A stretch of 6,788 bases of DNA. It comes from Candidatus Giovannonibacteria bacterium RIFCSPLOWO2_01_FULL_46_13. Lineage in GTDB: Bacteria > Patescibacteriota > Minisyncoccia > JACPKW01 > UBA11713. A model generated the notes under the pieces. The model ran no database searches. It saw nothing but the letters and a program-made list of their open reading frames with translations, and was not told the DNA's origin. The stretch spans positions 2,594 to 9,381 of the forward strand of contig MFIE01000012.1 in NCBI GenBank assembly GCA_001778785.1, read 5' to 3'. The position numbers were made by a program, and so were the translations under genes. Positions 1 through 5,034 of the stretch are shown here, piece by piece. Numbering within the stretch: position 1 is the first letter of the stretch; every line of letters begins with the position of its first letter.

Positions 1-42
1 CCCGGCTTCAATAGACGTATATTTCCGGACGAATTTAACTGA
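1..42 (+). CDS. Possible C-terminal end of an upstream gene (partial)
   Basis: An open frame enters from the left edge and stops at TGA 40-42, giving 13 residues that end in PDEFN. A second frame stops at TAA 44-46, and the two cannot be separated on sequence alone. The main support is positional: a hairpin terminator with a T-run in plus orientation begins 10 bases downstream, as expected after a plus-strand gene. The fragment is too short to assign a family. Confidence 0.25.
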   Translation, partial: PGFNRRIFPDEFN

Positions 43-52
43 TTAAAAATAT

Positions 53-88
53 AAAAGGGTCCAGAGAGAAATCTCTCTGGACCCTTTT
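53..88. terminator. Bidirectional intrinsic terminator
   Basis: A perfect 16-bp stem (AAAAGGGTCCAGAGAG pairing with CTCTCTGGACCCTTTT) closes a 4-base AAAT loop. In plus orientation it ends in TTTTTG. In minus orientation it continues as TTTTATATTTTT, a better U-tract. It begins 2 bases past the stop codon of the minus-strand gene at 91-291 and a few bases past a possible plus-strand gene end, so it probably terminates both convergent transcripts. The minus-strand use is the more certain. Confidence 0.9.
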
Positions 89-90
89 TG

Positions 91-291
91 CTAGTGCCAT
101 GATCTTAGGGCTCTCTTTGTGCAGTCAAATACACCATCGAGAGCCCGTAAAAGTATAACTGCGTCCCAAGCTTCTCCCCAGGGTAGACCTTTTGATTCTA
201 GGGAGTTATGCAAGCTATGCAGCTCTAAATAGGTAAAGGTCCCAAAATCTTCAAAATCAGCATCCGGGGGTATGTCTATTAGGCTAGCCAT
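91..291 (-). CDS. Small soluble acidic protein of unknown function, 66 aa
   Basis: This is the last gene of the minus-strand microprotein cluster; its TAG stop abuts the terminator at 53-88. I chose the ATG at 289-291 because GGAGG (297-301) lies exactly 5 bases upstream. The frame stays open to a GTG at 328-330 (79 aa) with an in-frame ATG at 301-303, but neither has an SD. The product begins MASLIDIPPDADFEDFG. It has an acidic, Pro/Asp-rich N-terminus, then a probable helix (YLELHSLHNSLESKG) and a second helix with Trp residues (LPWGEAWDAVILLRALDG), and ends with basic residues and SWH. It has no signal peptide, membrane segment or recognised catalytic motif. I do not recognise the family. 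The SD, the placement and the downstream terminator argue that it is a real gene. The 65-base gap to the preceding gene could hold regulation, but I see no clear promoter there. Confidence 0.72.
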   Translation of the reverse strand: MASLIDIPPDADFEDFGTFTYLELHSLHNSLESKGLPWGEAWDAVILLRALDGVFDCTKRALRSWH

Positions 292-296
292 AAAAT

Positions 297-301
297 CCTC
301 C
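297..301 (-). promoter_or_regulatory. Shine-Dalgarno fixing the start of the 66-aa gene
   Basis: The minus strand reads GGAGG ATTTT ATG, with 5-base spacing. It selects the ATG at 289-291 over the upstream in-frame GTG at 330 and ATG at 303, neither of which has SD complementarity. Confidence 0.75.
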
Positions 302-356
302 ATTATGCGTGATTGATGATTTAGACCCACTATATCATAGAGAGAATGGTCTATCG

Positions 357-509
357 CTATTCCCCCTCAAGGAAAACCAGCAGGCCGCTGAGGGAAATTG
401 AGGCGTAACCGGTTGCCACCGCCTCATTTATCATCCAAAATCCTCCTGCCGAAAAGACTGATAGGGCCAGAAGAAAAAATACAGTCACCCCAACTAAGAT
501 TCTTGTCAT
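357..509 (-). CDS. Small hydrophobic membrane protein, 50 aa
   Basis: The frame runs from ATG (507-509) to TAG (357-359) and is preceded by GGAGGTGAAT, a near-perfect SD with 5-base spacing. The product begins MTRILVGVTVFFLLALSVFS. Residues about 4-25 form a convincing membrane segment after a short positively charged start. Residues about 32-47 (VATGYASISLSGLLVF) are also hydrophobic and could be a second, weaker membrane span. The protein ends LEGE, which gives it an acidic tail. It could be a two-pass hairpin membrane microprotein or a secreted peptide with a signal-anchor, but there is no clear cleavage motif or lipobox. It is the third gene of the minus-strand cluster, 129 bases after the second. 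No family is recognised. The SD, the hydrophobic pattern and its fit between neighbouring genes support it as coding. Confidence 0.7.
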   Translation of the reverse strand: MTRILVGVTVFFLLALSVFSAGGFWMINEAVATGYASISLSGLLVFLEGE

Positions 510-595
510 ATTCACCTCCAGAAAAATTAAAGAACGTTGAAGATTTTAAAATTTTCTCTCGCCAGAAATTTCGATTTCTCAAAAACTCTGGTGGG

Positions 596-634
596 GATCG
601 GAGTGGAAGCGGTGTTTTGCTTCTCGCTCCGATC
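596..634 (-). promoter_or_regulatory. Two-part RNA hairpin between microgenes
   Basis: An 8-bp outer stem (GATCGGAG with CTCCGATC) and a 5-bp inner stem (GAAGC with GCTTC) are separated by a 2x3 internal loop and capped by an 8-base loop. It begins 5 bases past the TAA of the 36-aa gene and lies upstream of the 50-aa gene. On the minus strand a TTTTT run follows only about 9 bases beyond the stem, which is poor for a classical terminator. It may be a leaky terminator, or a processing or stability element that sets different levels for the first two and last two microgenes. Confidence 0.45.
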
Positions 635-638
635 TAAT

Positions 639-749
639 TTAGGCGGAGAAAAAGGTAAGGAAGCTAAAGAGCTTCCTAAAGAATCCGGGCCGGACGGGCT
701 TTGCCTTTCTTGCGGCTCGCTCTACGCGCCGCCTTTCCGAACGTTTCAT
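639..749 (-). CDS. Arg/Lys-rich amphipathic microprotein, 36 aa
   Basis: The frame starts at ATG 747-749 and ends at TAA 639-641. The start overlaps the stop of the preceding gene as ATGA, and the SD GGAGGAGG lies 4 bases upstream inside that gene, so the two are translationally coupled. The product has two halves. Residues 1-20 are very basic (MKRSERRRVERAARKAK) and probably helical. Residues 22-36 are aromatic and hydrophobic (GFFRKLFSFLTFFSA), like a short membrane-inserting or amphipathic helix. This composition suggests a peripheral membrane or nucleic-acid/lipid-contacting peptide, and it also resembles cationic membrane-active peptides. That is a compositional comparison only; no family is recognised. 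An 8-bp hairpin lies within its 3' half (658-677). Confidence 0.68.
   Translation of the reverse strand: MKRSERRRVERAARKAKPVRPGFFRKLFSFLTFFSA
658..677 (-). repeat. Intragenic 8-bp inverted repeat, attenuator-like
   Basis: AGGAAGCT and AGCTTCCT are separated by a 4-base loop. On the minus strand the stem is followed by TACC and then five T residues, still inside the 36-aa gene. It resembles a weak intrinsic terminator or attenuator. It may be coincidental to the coding sequence, so confidence in function is low. Confidence 0.35.
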
Positions 750-859
750 GGCACCTCCTCCTTTTTTGTCCGGGGATCCATTCGCAACGCGCTTACGAAG
801 AGCCAGATGGCCACTATCGTAGACGCCGTCGAGATTATCAGGTTCTCGTTTATCTCCAT
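746..859 (-). CDS. Single-pass membrane microprotein, 37 aa
   Basis: This is the first gene of the minus-strand cluster. The frame runs from ATG (857-859) to TGA (746-748), and the SD AGGGAGGTGAC is immediately upstream. The product begins MEINENLIISTASTIVAIWL. Residues about 7-26 form one membrane segment flanked by an acidic N-terminus and a charged C-terminal tail (RMDPRTKKEEVP). By the positive-inside tendency the tail is probably cytosolic. There is no signal peptidase site. The start lies about 23 bases downstream of the predicted transcription start of the 889-917 promoter. The stop overlaps the next gene's ATG (ATGA), which points to coupled synthesis and perhaps a joint function. It is not recognised. 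Competing plus-strand frames through this region have no SD or promoter. Confidence 0.72.
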   Translation of the reverse strand: MEINENLIISTASTIVAIWLFVSALRMDPRTKKEEVP

Positions 860-888
860 GTCACCTCCCTAAAGTTCAAATTGAGCTT

Positions 889-917
889 ATTGTATATAAC
901 AGTAGAGCTGTTGTCAA
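889..917 (-). promoter_or_regulatory. Sigma-70-type promoter of the microprotein operon
   Basis: The minus strand has TTGACA (912-917), a 17-base spacer, and TACAAT (889-894), which is consensus -35, ideal spacing and 5/6 at -10. The predicted +1 is near 882, giving a leader of about 23 bases that contains the SD of the 37-aa gene. It overlaps the region needed by the divergent rodA promoter. A 15-bp dyad (898-912) lies over its spacer and the first bases of its -35 element. Confidence 0.88.
898..912. promoter_or_regulatory. Operator-like dyad in the divergent promoter region
   Basis: AACAG, five bases, then CTGTT form a 5-bp-arm inverted repeat. It covers most of the spacer of the leftward promoter and lies upstream of the rodA -10. 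A dimeric regulator could bind here and affect both promoters. The arms are short, so chance is possible. Confidence 0.3.
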
Positions 918-921
918 GTTA

Positions 922-930
922 TGGTATAAT
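922..930 (+). promoter_or_regulatory. Extended -10 promoter of rodA (leaderless start)
   Basis: TGG TATAAT is a perfect extended -10 element (TGnTATAAT). No good -35 exists at 16-18 base spacing, which is usual for extended -10 promoters. With the last T at -7, +1 falls at 937, the A of the rodA ATG, so the transcript should be leaderless. Confidence 0.78.
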
Positions 931-936
931 GCTCCC

Positions 937-2082
937 ATGTTGAAGATTTTCATGAAGCCGCACGTCGATTTAGTGCTTCTTGCCGCAATGATTCCGCTAT
1001 TTCTCGCGGGGCTCATAACAATGAAAGGCTTCGGAAGCCCCGCCGACCCGCTCCTAAGTTCGGACTACTTTTTCAACCGCCAGCTTATCTGGCTCGTCGT
1101 CGGTTTCATAATATTCTTTGTCGCTTCCTCCATCGACTGGCGGATCCTGCGAAATGGTAAGCTCTTGCTCGTCTTATATATAGTAGGGGTGGTTATACTC
1201 GTAAGCTTGCTCGTTTTGGTCAACGCGGTCCGCGGGGCAAGGGCTTGGATATCGCTCGGCCTTTTTTCGATCGAGCCCGCGGAGATTATGAAGCTCGTTT
1301 TGATATTAATTTTGGCTAAATATTTTTCGCGCCGGCATATCGAAATTGCGCACGTAAAGCACATAATTATCTCGGGCTTTTATACCGCGATTCCCCTTCT
1401 TTTAATTTTTATCCAACCGGACTTAGGCTCCGCGATAATCTTTGGCGCAATCTGGCTCGGGATGATTTTAGTTTCCGGGGTTTCTAAAAAACATCTTTTG
1501 TTTGTGTTGGTGGGTGTCTCCGTGCTTTTTGTCATCGCTTGGTTCCAAGTCCTCGAGCCGTACCAAAAAGCAAGAATCTTAACTTTCGTAAATCCTGCCG
1601 CGGACCCGCGAGGCGCGGGATACAACGCTCTGCAATCCATGATCGCTGTCGGCTCTGGAGGAATTTTTGGGAGGGGCGTTGGTTACGGCATCCAATCGCG
1701 CCTGGAATTTTTGCCAGAGCACGAAACCGATTTTATTTTCGCGGCTTTCGCGGAGGAATGGGGACTTGTCGGAGTGATACTTCTTTTCGGATTTTATAGC
1801 GTACTTTTCTGGCGGATATTAAAAGCATCCCTCGAGGGCGAATCGAATTTTGAAAAGCTTTTTGGGGTCGGGCTTTTCTTCATGATTTTGGCCCAGTTTA
1901 TAATCCATGTGGGGATGAACCTTGGAATAATGCCGGTTACGGGGATTTCCCTCCCATTTTTGAGCTACGGCGGGTCCCATTCCATCATGCTTTTGCTGGG
2001 CTTGGGCATACTTATGGGCATGTCTCGGTATGGCTTGGCCTCGGGAAAGCAGTGGAGAGAGGGGGATTTGACTTTAATTTAA
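937..2082 (+). CDS. rodA: SEDS-family peptidoglycan glycosyltransferase, RodA type
   Basis: RodA polymerises lipid II into glycan strands in the inner membrane, normally with a class B PBP that crosslinks them, to elongate the cell wall. The 381-aa length and about ten membrane segments fit the family. Visible SEDS signatures are GARAWISLG (100-108), EPAE (113-116), QPDLGSA (160-166), KARILTFVNP (211-220), GAGYNALQSMIAVGSGGIFGRG (226-247, partial), LPEHETDFIFA (259-269) and GIMPVTGISLPFLSYGGS (330-347). D265 in the ETDF motif matches the essential Asp of RodA. The LPE-TDFIF form favours RodA over FtsW. ATG 937 has no SD but sits at the predicted +1 of a TGGTATAAT promoter. An internal ATG at 952 is an alternative start with only a weak GAAG upstream. 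No PBP2 or mre gene lies in the window. It is expressed divergently from the microprotein operon. Confidence 0.95.
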   Translation: MLKIFMKPHVDLVLLAAMIPLFLAGLITMKGFGSPADPLLSSDYFFNRQLIWLVVGFIIFFVASSIDWRILRNGKLLLVLYIVGVVILVSLLVLVNAVRGARAWISLGLFSIEPAEIMKLVLILILAKYFSRRHIEIAHVKHIIISGFYTAIPLLLIFIQPDLGSAIIFGAIWLGMILVSGVSKKHLLFVLVGVSVLFVIAWFQVLEPYQKARILTFVNPAADPRGAGYNALQSMIAVGSGGIFGRGVGYGIQSRLEFLPEHETDFIFAAFAEEWGLVGVILLFGFYSVLFWRILKASLEGESNFEKLFGVGLFFMILAQFIIHVGMNLGIMPVTGISLPFLSYGGSHSIMLLLGLGILMGMSRYGLASGKQWREGDLTLI

Positions 2083-2109
2083 GCCTATGGTATCTTTATT
2101 ATATATATT
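2068..2109 (+). promoter_or_regulatory. Possible promoter(s) before the sigma-4/HARE gene
   Basis: Two overlapping options exist. TTGACT (2068-2073) with a 17-base spacer and TATCTT (2091-2096) would give +1 near 2103. TATTAT (2097-2102) would put +1 at about 2109. Both yield a 0-7 base leader without an SD in front of ATG 2110. The stretch is very AT-rich, so -10-like matches are partly expected by chance. The -35 would lie inside the rodA coding end. Confidence 0.4.
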
Positions 2110-3132
2110 ATGGCCAGTTTTAACCCAGTAAAAACAAGCGAGGAATTTCTTGGCGCGCTTCCGAAAAGGGTTCGGGATGTCATAGAGCGCCGTTTTGGTA
2201 TTGGGAAATCAAAGGATCGCAAAACCCTCGAGGCCATCGGGGCTTCTTACGGTATTACCCGCGAACGGGTCCGCCAGATCGAATCGCACGGCTTGAAAAA
2301 GCTCCGCTCGCACGATTTCATGAAAGAAAAACAGGATGTTTTTGAGGCCTTGAAAGGGGAATTAAACAAGCGCGGAGGCGTTGCCGAAGAAGAGGGATTT
2401 TTATCGTCCCTGGCTAAGTCGCCGGAAGAAAAAAACCATATCCGTTTTCTTTTGACTCTCTCCGAAGATTTTAAGCGCCACAAAGAGGATGATGAATTCA
2501 AACACCGCTGGAGCTCGGACGACAAGCTTGCTTCCGCCGCGCACGAAACTTTGAAAGTGCTTCACAAAGAAATTTCCGGAGCCGAACCGCTCGAGGAAAA
2601 AGAAATCAAAGCTAAGCTCGCTTCGATCGCGGAAACGAAACTTCCTGAGGGGATTGGAGAGGAGGCGACAGCTTCGTGGCTTTCGGTTTCGAAATTAATT
2701 GCTAAAAACGCGCTTGGCGGATGGGGCTTGGCGGATTCTCCGCACATCTCTCCGCGGGGCGTTCGGGACCTTGCTTTTCTTGTCATGAAACAGCACGGAA
2801 GCCCGATGCATTTTTCGGAAGTGACCCAGGCTATCAAGAAAAACCTTTCCGAACCTGCGCATCTGCAGACGGTACACAACGAACTTATTAAGGACGACCG
2901 CTTTGTATTGGTCGGCCGCGGTCTTTACGCGCTTCACGAATGGGGATATCAGCCAGGAACGCTCAAGGATATCATGAAAAATATCCTGACTTCTGCGGGC
3001 CCGCTTCCAAAAGAAAGATTGATAGAAAAAATTCTTAAGGAACGGCACGTCAAAACAGCGACGATCCTCATAAACCTTCAGGACAAAAAAAGTTTCAAGA
3101 CTTTGGAGGACGGAAGCGTAGCGCTAGTTTAA
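2110..3132 (+). CDS. Sigma-70 region 4-like / HARE-HTH transcription regulator
   Basis: This 340-aa soluble protein has at least two DNA-binding-type modules. Residues about 14-67 look like sigma-70 region 4 (the -35-recognising helix-turn-helix): LPKRVRDVIERRFG, then TLEAIGASYGITRERVRQIE and GLKKLR. Regions 1-3 of a sigma factor are missing, so it cannot melt a -10 by itself. Residues about 70-210 are charged and helical. Residues about 217-278 match a HARE-HTH winged helix (RDLAFLVMKQHGSPMHFSEV, then a VHNELIKDDRFVLVGRGLYAL segment), the fold also found in RNA polymerase delta subunit RpoE. Residues 284-340 look like another winged helix ending in a conserved-looking KSFKTLEDGSVALV strand pair. 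It likely binds DNA or RNA polymerase as an accessory factor; that role is inferred. ATG 2110 follows rodA by 27 bp and has no SD. Confidence 0.82.
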   Translation: MASFNPVKTSEEFLGALPKRVRDVIERRFGIGKSKDRKTLEAIGASYGITRERVRQIESHGLKKLRSHDFMKEKQDVFEALKGELNKRGGVAEEEGFLSSLAKSPEEKNHIRFLLTLSEDFKRHKEDDEFKHRWSSDDKLASAAHETLKVLHKEISGAEPLEEKEIKAKLASIAETKLPEGIGEEATASWLSVSKLIAKNALGGWGLADSPHISPRGVRDLAFLVMKQHGSPMHFSEVTQAIKKNLSEPAHLQTVHNELIKDDRFVLVGRGLYALHEWGYQPGTLKDIMKNILTSAGPLPKERLIEKILKERHVKTATILINLQDKKSFKTLEDGSVALV

Positions 3133-3139
3133 ATTAATT

Positions 3140-3153
3140 CCCGCTCTCGCGGG
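3140..3153 (+). repeat. Small GC hairpin in the intergenic gap
   Basis: CCCGC and GCGGG form a 5-bp stem with a TCTC loop between the regulator gene and the 3172 gene. No T-run follows, so it is not a convincing terminator. It could protect a processed 3' end or mildly attenuate readthrough. A weak SD (GGGGA, 3163-3167) lies downstream before ATG 3172. Confidence 0.35.
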
Positions 3154-3171
3154 GCCAAGTTTGGGGAAACT

Positions 3172-4458
3172 ATGGAAATCGTCTCTCAACTAAGGGAAGT
3201 ATTATTAAACCTATGGTGGGTATGGGGAACTTTCCTAGCCGGCTGGCTTTTTATTTCGTTATGGATGGCTTGGCGCCAGCAAGTTTTTAAAGCTGCCGTC
3301 ACTTGGGCGATTTTAGAAATTAAACTTCCTCGCGAAGCCAAGAAAAGCCCCAAGGCCATGGAGCATATTTTGATGAACATCTGGGCGTTGAGAAATTCGC
3401 CCGGCAACCTTCGCGAATGGTATTGGGACGGTGAGACGACGCTTTGGTATTCTCTGGAAATGGTAAGTTACAGCGGGGACATACATTTTTACGTACGCAC
3501 CCCCGCGCGATATACAAATATAGTTAAATCTCTTTTCTACGGCCAATATCCGGACTGCGAAGTTTTGGAAGTTCAGGATTACATCGACCGCCTTCCGCGG
3601 ACGGTCCCGGGAATTTATGAAAGCGGATACGACATTTTCGGGATGGAAATGTTTTTAGGAAGGAATAATGCCTACCCGATCCGCACGTACGAATTTTTTG
3701 AATCTGACGAGGAGACGCAAAACCTTGACCCTATCGCCCCGATTCTCGAGACCTTGTCCAAAATAAAGCAGGACGAAATTGTAATGGTACAGATCGTGGC
3801 GCGTCCGGCCGCGGACCCGATGGCCGTCGTGAAGTTAGCGGAAAAAGAACTGGAGGACCTTAAGCTGAAATTTTCCGGAAAAGGCCCGAAAGCCTTTGAC
3901 GAAGAAACCGAAACGTTTAGCGCGAGGACTCCGGGCGAGACGGAAATCATGAAAATGCTCGATCACAAAGCTTCAAAGAATGCTTTCGACTGCATGATTC
4001 GCTGCGTATATTTGGCGCCGAAAGAAGTTTTTTCCATCACGCACATTTACCGGACGCTCCGCACTAATTTCCAGCAGTTCGCGATTCCCAATTCAAATTT
4101 TATTGACATGAACTATAAAAGCTGGACGCGCGCGCAAATTTGGGACCCGCCGTATGTTTTCCCGAAGAGGGTAGAGGCCGGCCGCAAAGCCAGGCTTTGG
4201 GACTATTATAGGAGGCGCGCCTTGCCGCAGGGAACGGTCATGGGTCGGGTCTCGCAATTCCACGTTTTCACTTCGACATTTACGCAAAGGATGTCGCTTT
4301 TTAATACCGAAGAATTAGCAACACTTTGGCATCTACCGACGGAAGCTGTCTTAACCCAGCCGATTGTTGAGCGCATTGAAGCGAAGAAAATGGGCCCTCC
4401 GCCGGGCCTCCCGATTTTCCGAGAAGGTAATCCAGAAGTTCCTGGTATACTTAAATAA
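3172..4458 (+). CDS. Membrane-anchored VirB4/TraC N-domain-like protein (conjugation-type)
   Basis: The 428-aa product has one N-terminal membrane segment (residues about 13-34, rich in Trp) followed by a large cytosolic part. Features I associate with the non-ATPase N-terminal half of VirB4/TraC-like or archaeal and CPR conjugation ATPases include ILEIKLPREAKKSPKAMEH (48-65, partial) and IHFYVRTPARY (104-114), followed by LFYGQYPDCEVLEVQDY (121-137), and the tail HLPTEAVLTQPIVERI, then KKMGPPPGLPIF (387-417 region). In fused relatives such a tail leads directly into the P-loop domain. Here there is no Walker motif, and the ATPase is encoded two genes downstream. It probably forms the membrane-side partner or platform of that ATPase. 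A weak GGGGA SD precedes ATG 3172. The assignment rests on motif memory, not a search; the family could equally be listed as a domain of unknown function. Confidence 0.65.
   Translation: MEIVSQLREVLLNLWWVWGTFLAGWLFISLWMAWRQQVFKAAVTWAILEIKLPREAKKSPKAMEHILMNIWALRNSPGNLREWYWDGETTLWYSLEMVSYSGDIHFYVRTPARYTNIVKSLFYGQYPDCEVLEVQDYIDRLPRTVPGIYESGYDIFGMEMFLGRNNAYPIRTYEFFESDEETQNLDPIAPILETLSKIKQDEIVMVQIVARPAADPMAVVKLAEKELEDLKLKFSGKGPKAFDEETETFSARTPGETEIMKMLDHKASKNAFDCMIRCVYLAPKEVFSITHIYRTLRTNFQQFAIPNSNFIDMNYKSWTRAQIWDPPYVFPKRVEAGRKARLWDYYRRRALPQGTVMGRVSQFHVFTSTFTQRMSLFNTEELATLWHLPTEAVLTQPIVERIEAKKMGPPPGLPIFREGNPEVPGILK
4443..4451 (+). promoter_or_regulatory. Possible internal extended -10 (TGGTATACT)
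   Basis: TGG TATACT is an extended -10-like element within the last codons of the preceding gene. It would start transcription near 4458, three bases before ATG 4461. The downstream gene has no SD. It is in the same arrangement as the rodA promoter but is unproven, because an in-gene match may occur by chance. Confidence 0.35.
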
Positions 4459-4460
4459 GC

Positions 4461-5033
4461 ATGGAAACTTTTGATCCAGTCGGCGGCGGTTTTGTAGTCG
4501 AACGAATCCGGGATCTTTTTTACGGCTCCGGCGGGGGCGGCGGATCGTCCGGCGAGGTGCTCGCGATTGTTGACGCGCTCTTGGGATTTTTTAGGGGGAT
4601 GTTTATATTTTTCCTCCTGCTTTTCATATTCGGGATAATTTTCGTGATATACCAATTGATAAAAATCCGCCCGGGATACGAAATAGTGTACGACCCGAAC
4701 AAAATCCAGCAGAAAAAAATTGCCAAAAGCCGTTGGGAAGAAATTCTCGAAAGATTTAATGTGGGGACAGAATCCGATATGCGGCTTGCCGTGATCGAAG
4801 CGGACAGCCTTGTCGACGACGTTTTTAAAAAACTAGGATATCCCGGAGAAACTTTGGGAGAAAGGATTGCCTCGGTGTCTCCAGAAGAGCTACGTTCGAT
4901 AAACGACTTGCGCGAAGCGCACGGGATCCGCAACAGGCTCGTGCACACGCCCGGATATAAAATTAATAAGGACGACGCGGAGCGTTCCATAAGGCGGTAC
5001 CAGCAAGTTTTATCTGAATTAGAAGTTATTTAA
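4461..5033 (+). CDS. Single-pass membrane protein with cytosolic HEPN-like domain
   Basis: The 190-aa product has a short N-terminal part with a glycine-serine stretch (GSGGGGGSSG, 22-31), a strongly hydrophobic membrane segment (about 46-68, FRGMFIFFLLLFIFGIIFVIYQL), a linker, and an all-helical C-terminal domain (about 90-190). Within that domain, the helix around 104-127 is followed by a second helical block containing LREAHGIRNRLVH (150-162). R157-N158 with H162 is the RN-x3-H form of the R-x4-6-H motif seen in HEPN domains, many of which are RNases or partners of nucleotidyltransferases. No nucleotidyltransferase is next to it, so a structural HEPN is as likely as a toxin. The gene begins 2 bp after one conjugation-type gene and ends 1 bp before the ATPase, without an SD, so it is probably translationally coupled and part of the same complex. 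Confidence 0.72.
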   Translation: METFDPVGGGFVVERIRDLFYGSGGGGGSSGEVLAIVDALLGFFRGMFIFFLLLFIFGIIFVIYQLIKIRPGYEIVYDPNKIQQKKIAKSRWEEILERFNVGTESDMRLAVIEADSLVDDVFKKLGYPGETLGERIASVSPEELRSINDLREAHGIRNRLVHTPGYKINKDDAERSIRRYQQVLSELEVI

Positions 5034-5034
5034 T

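Noticed and set aside
398..943. Three overlapping plus-strand frames (398-637, 537-872, 701-943)
   Set aside because: They have no SD or promoter, show low-complexity or unstructured products, and lie opposite the minus-strand microgenes, which have SDs, a promoter and a terminator.
1065..1640. Minus-strand open frames inside rodA
   Set aside because: They are antisense to a clearly conserved SEDS gene and have no initiation signals.
2247..3048. Long minus-strand frames inside the regulator gene
   Set aside because: They are shadow frames; the plus-strand product has recognisable DNA-binding modules and the antisense products do not.
1598..3820. Repeated 12-mer GCCGCGGACCCG in rodA and the 3172 gene
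   Set aside because: Both copies encode AADP in frame, so this is a codon-use coincidence and not a mobile or regulatory repeat.
4206..4990. Minus-strand frames of 149 and 156 codons opposite the 3172 and 4461 genes
   Set aside because: They have no SD, unusual composition, and oppose tightly packed coding genes with clear domain patterns.
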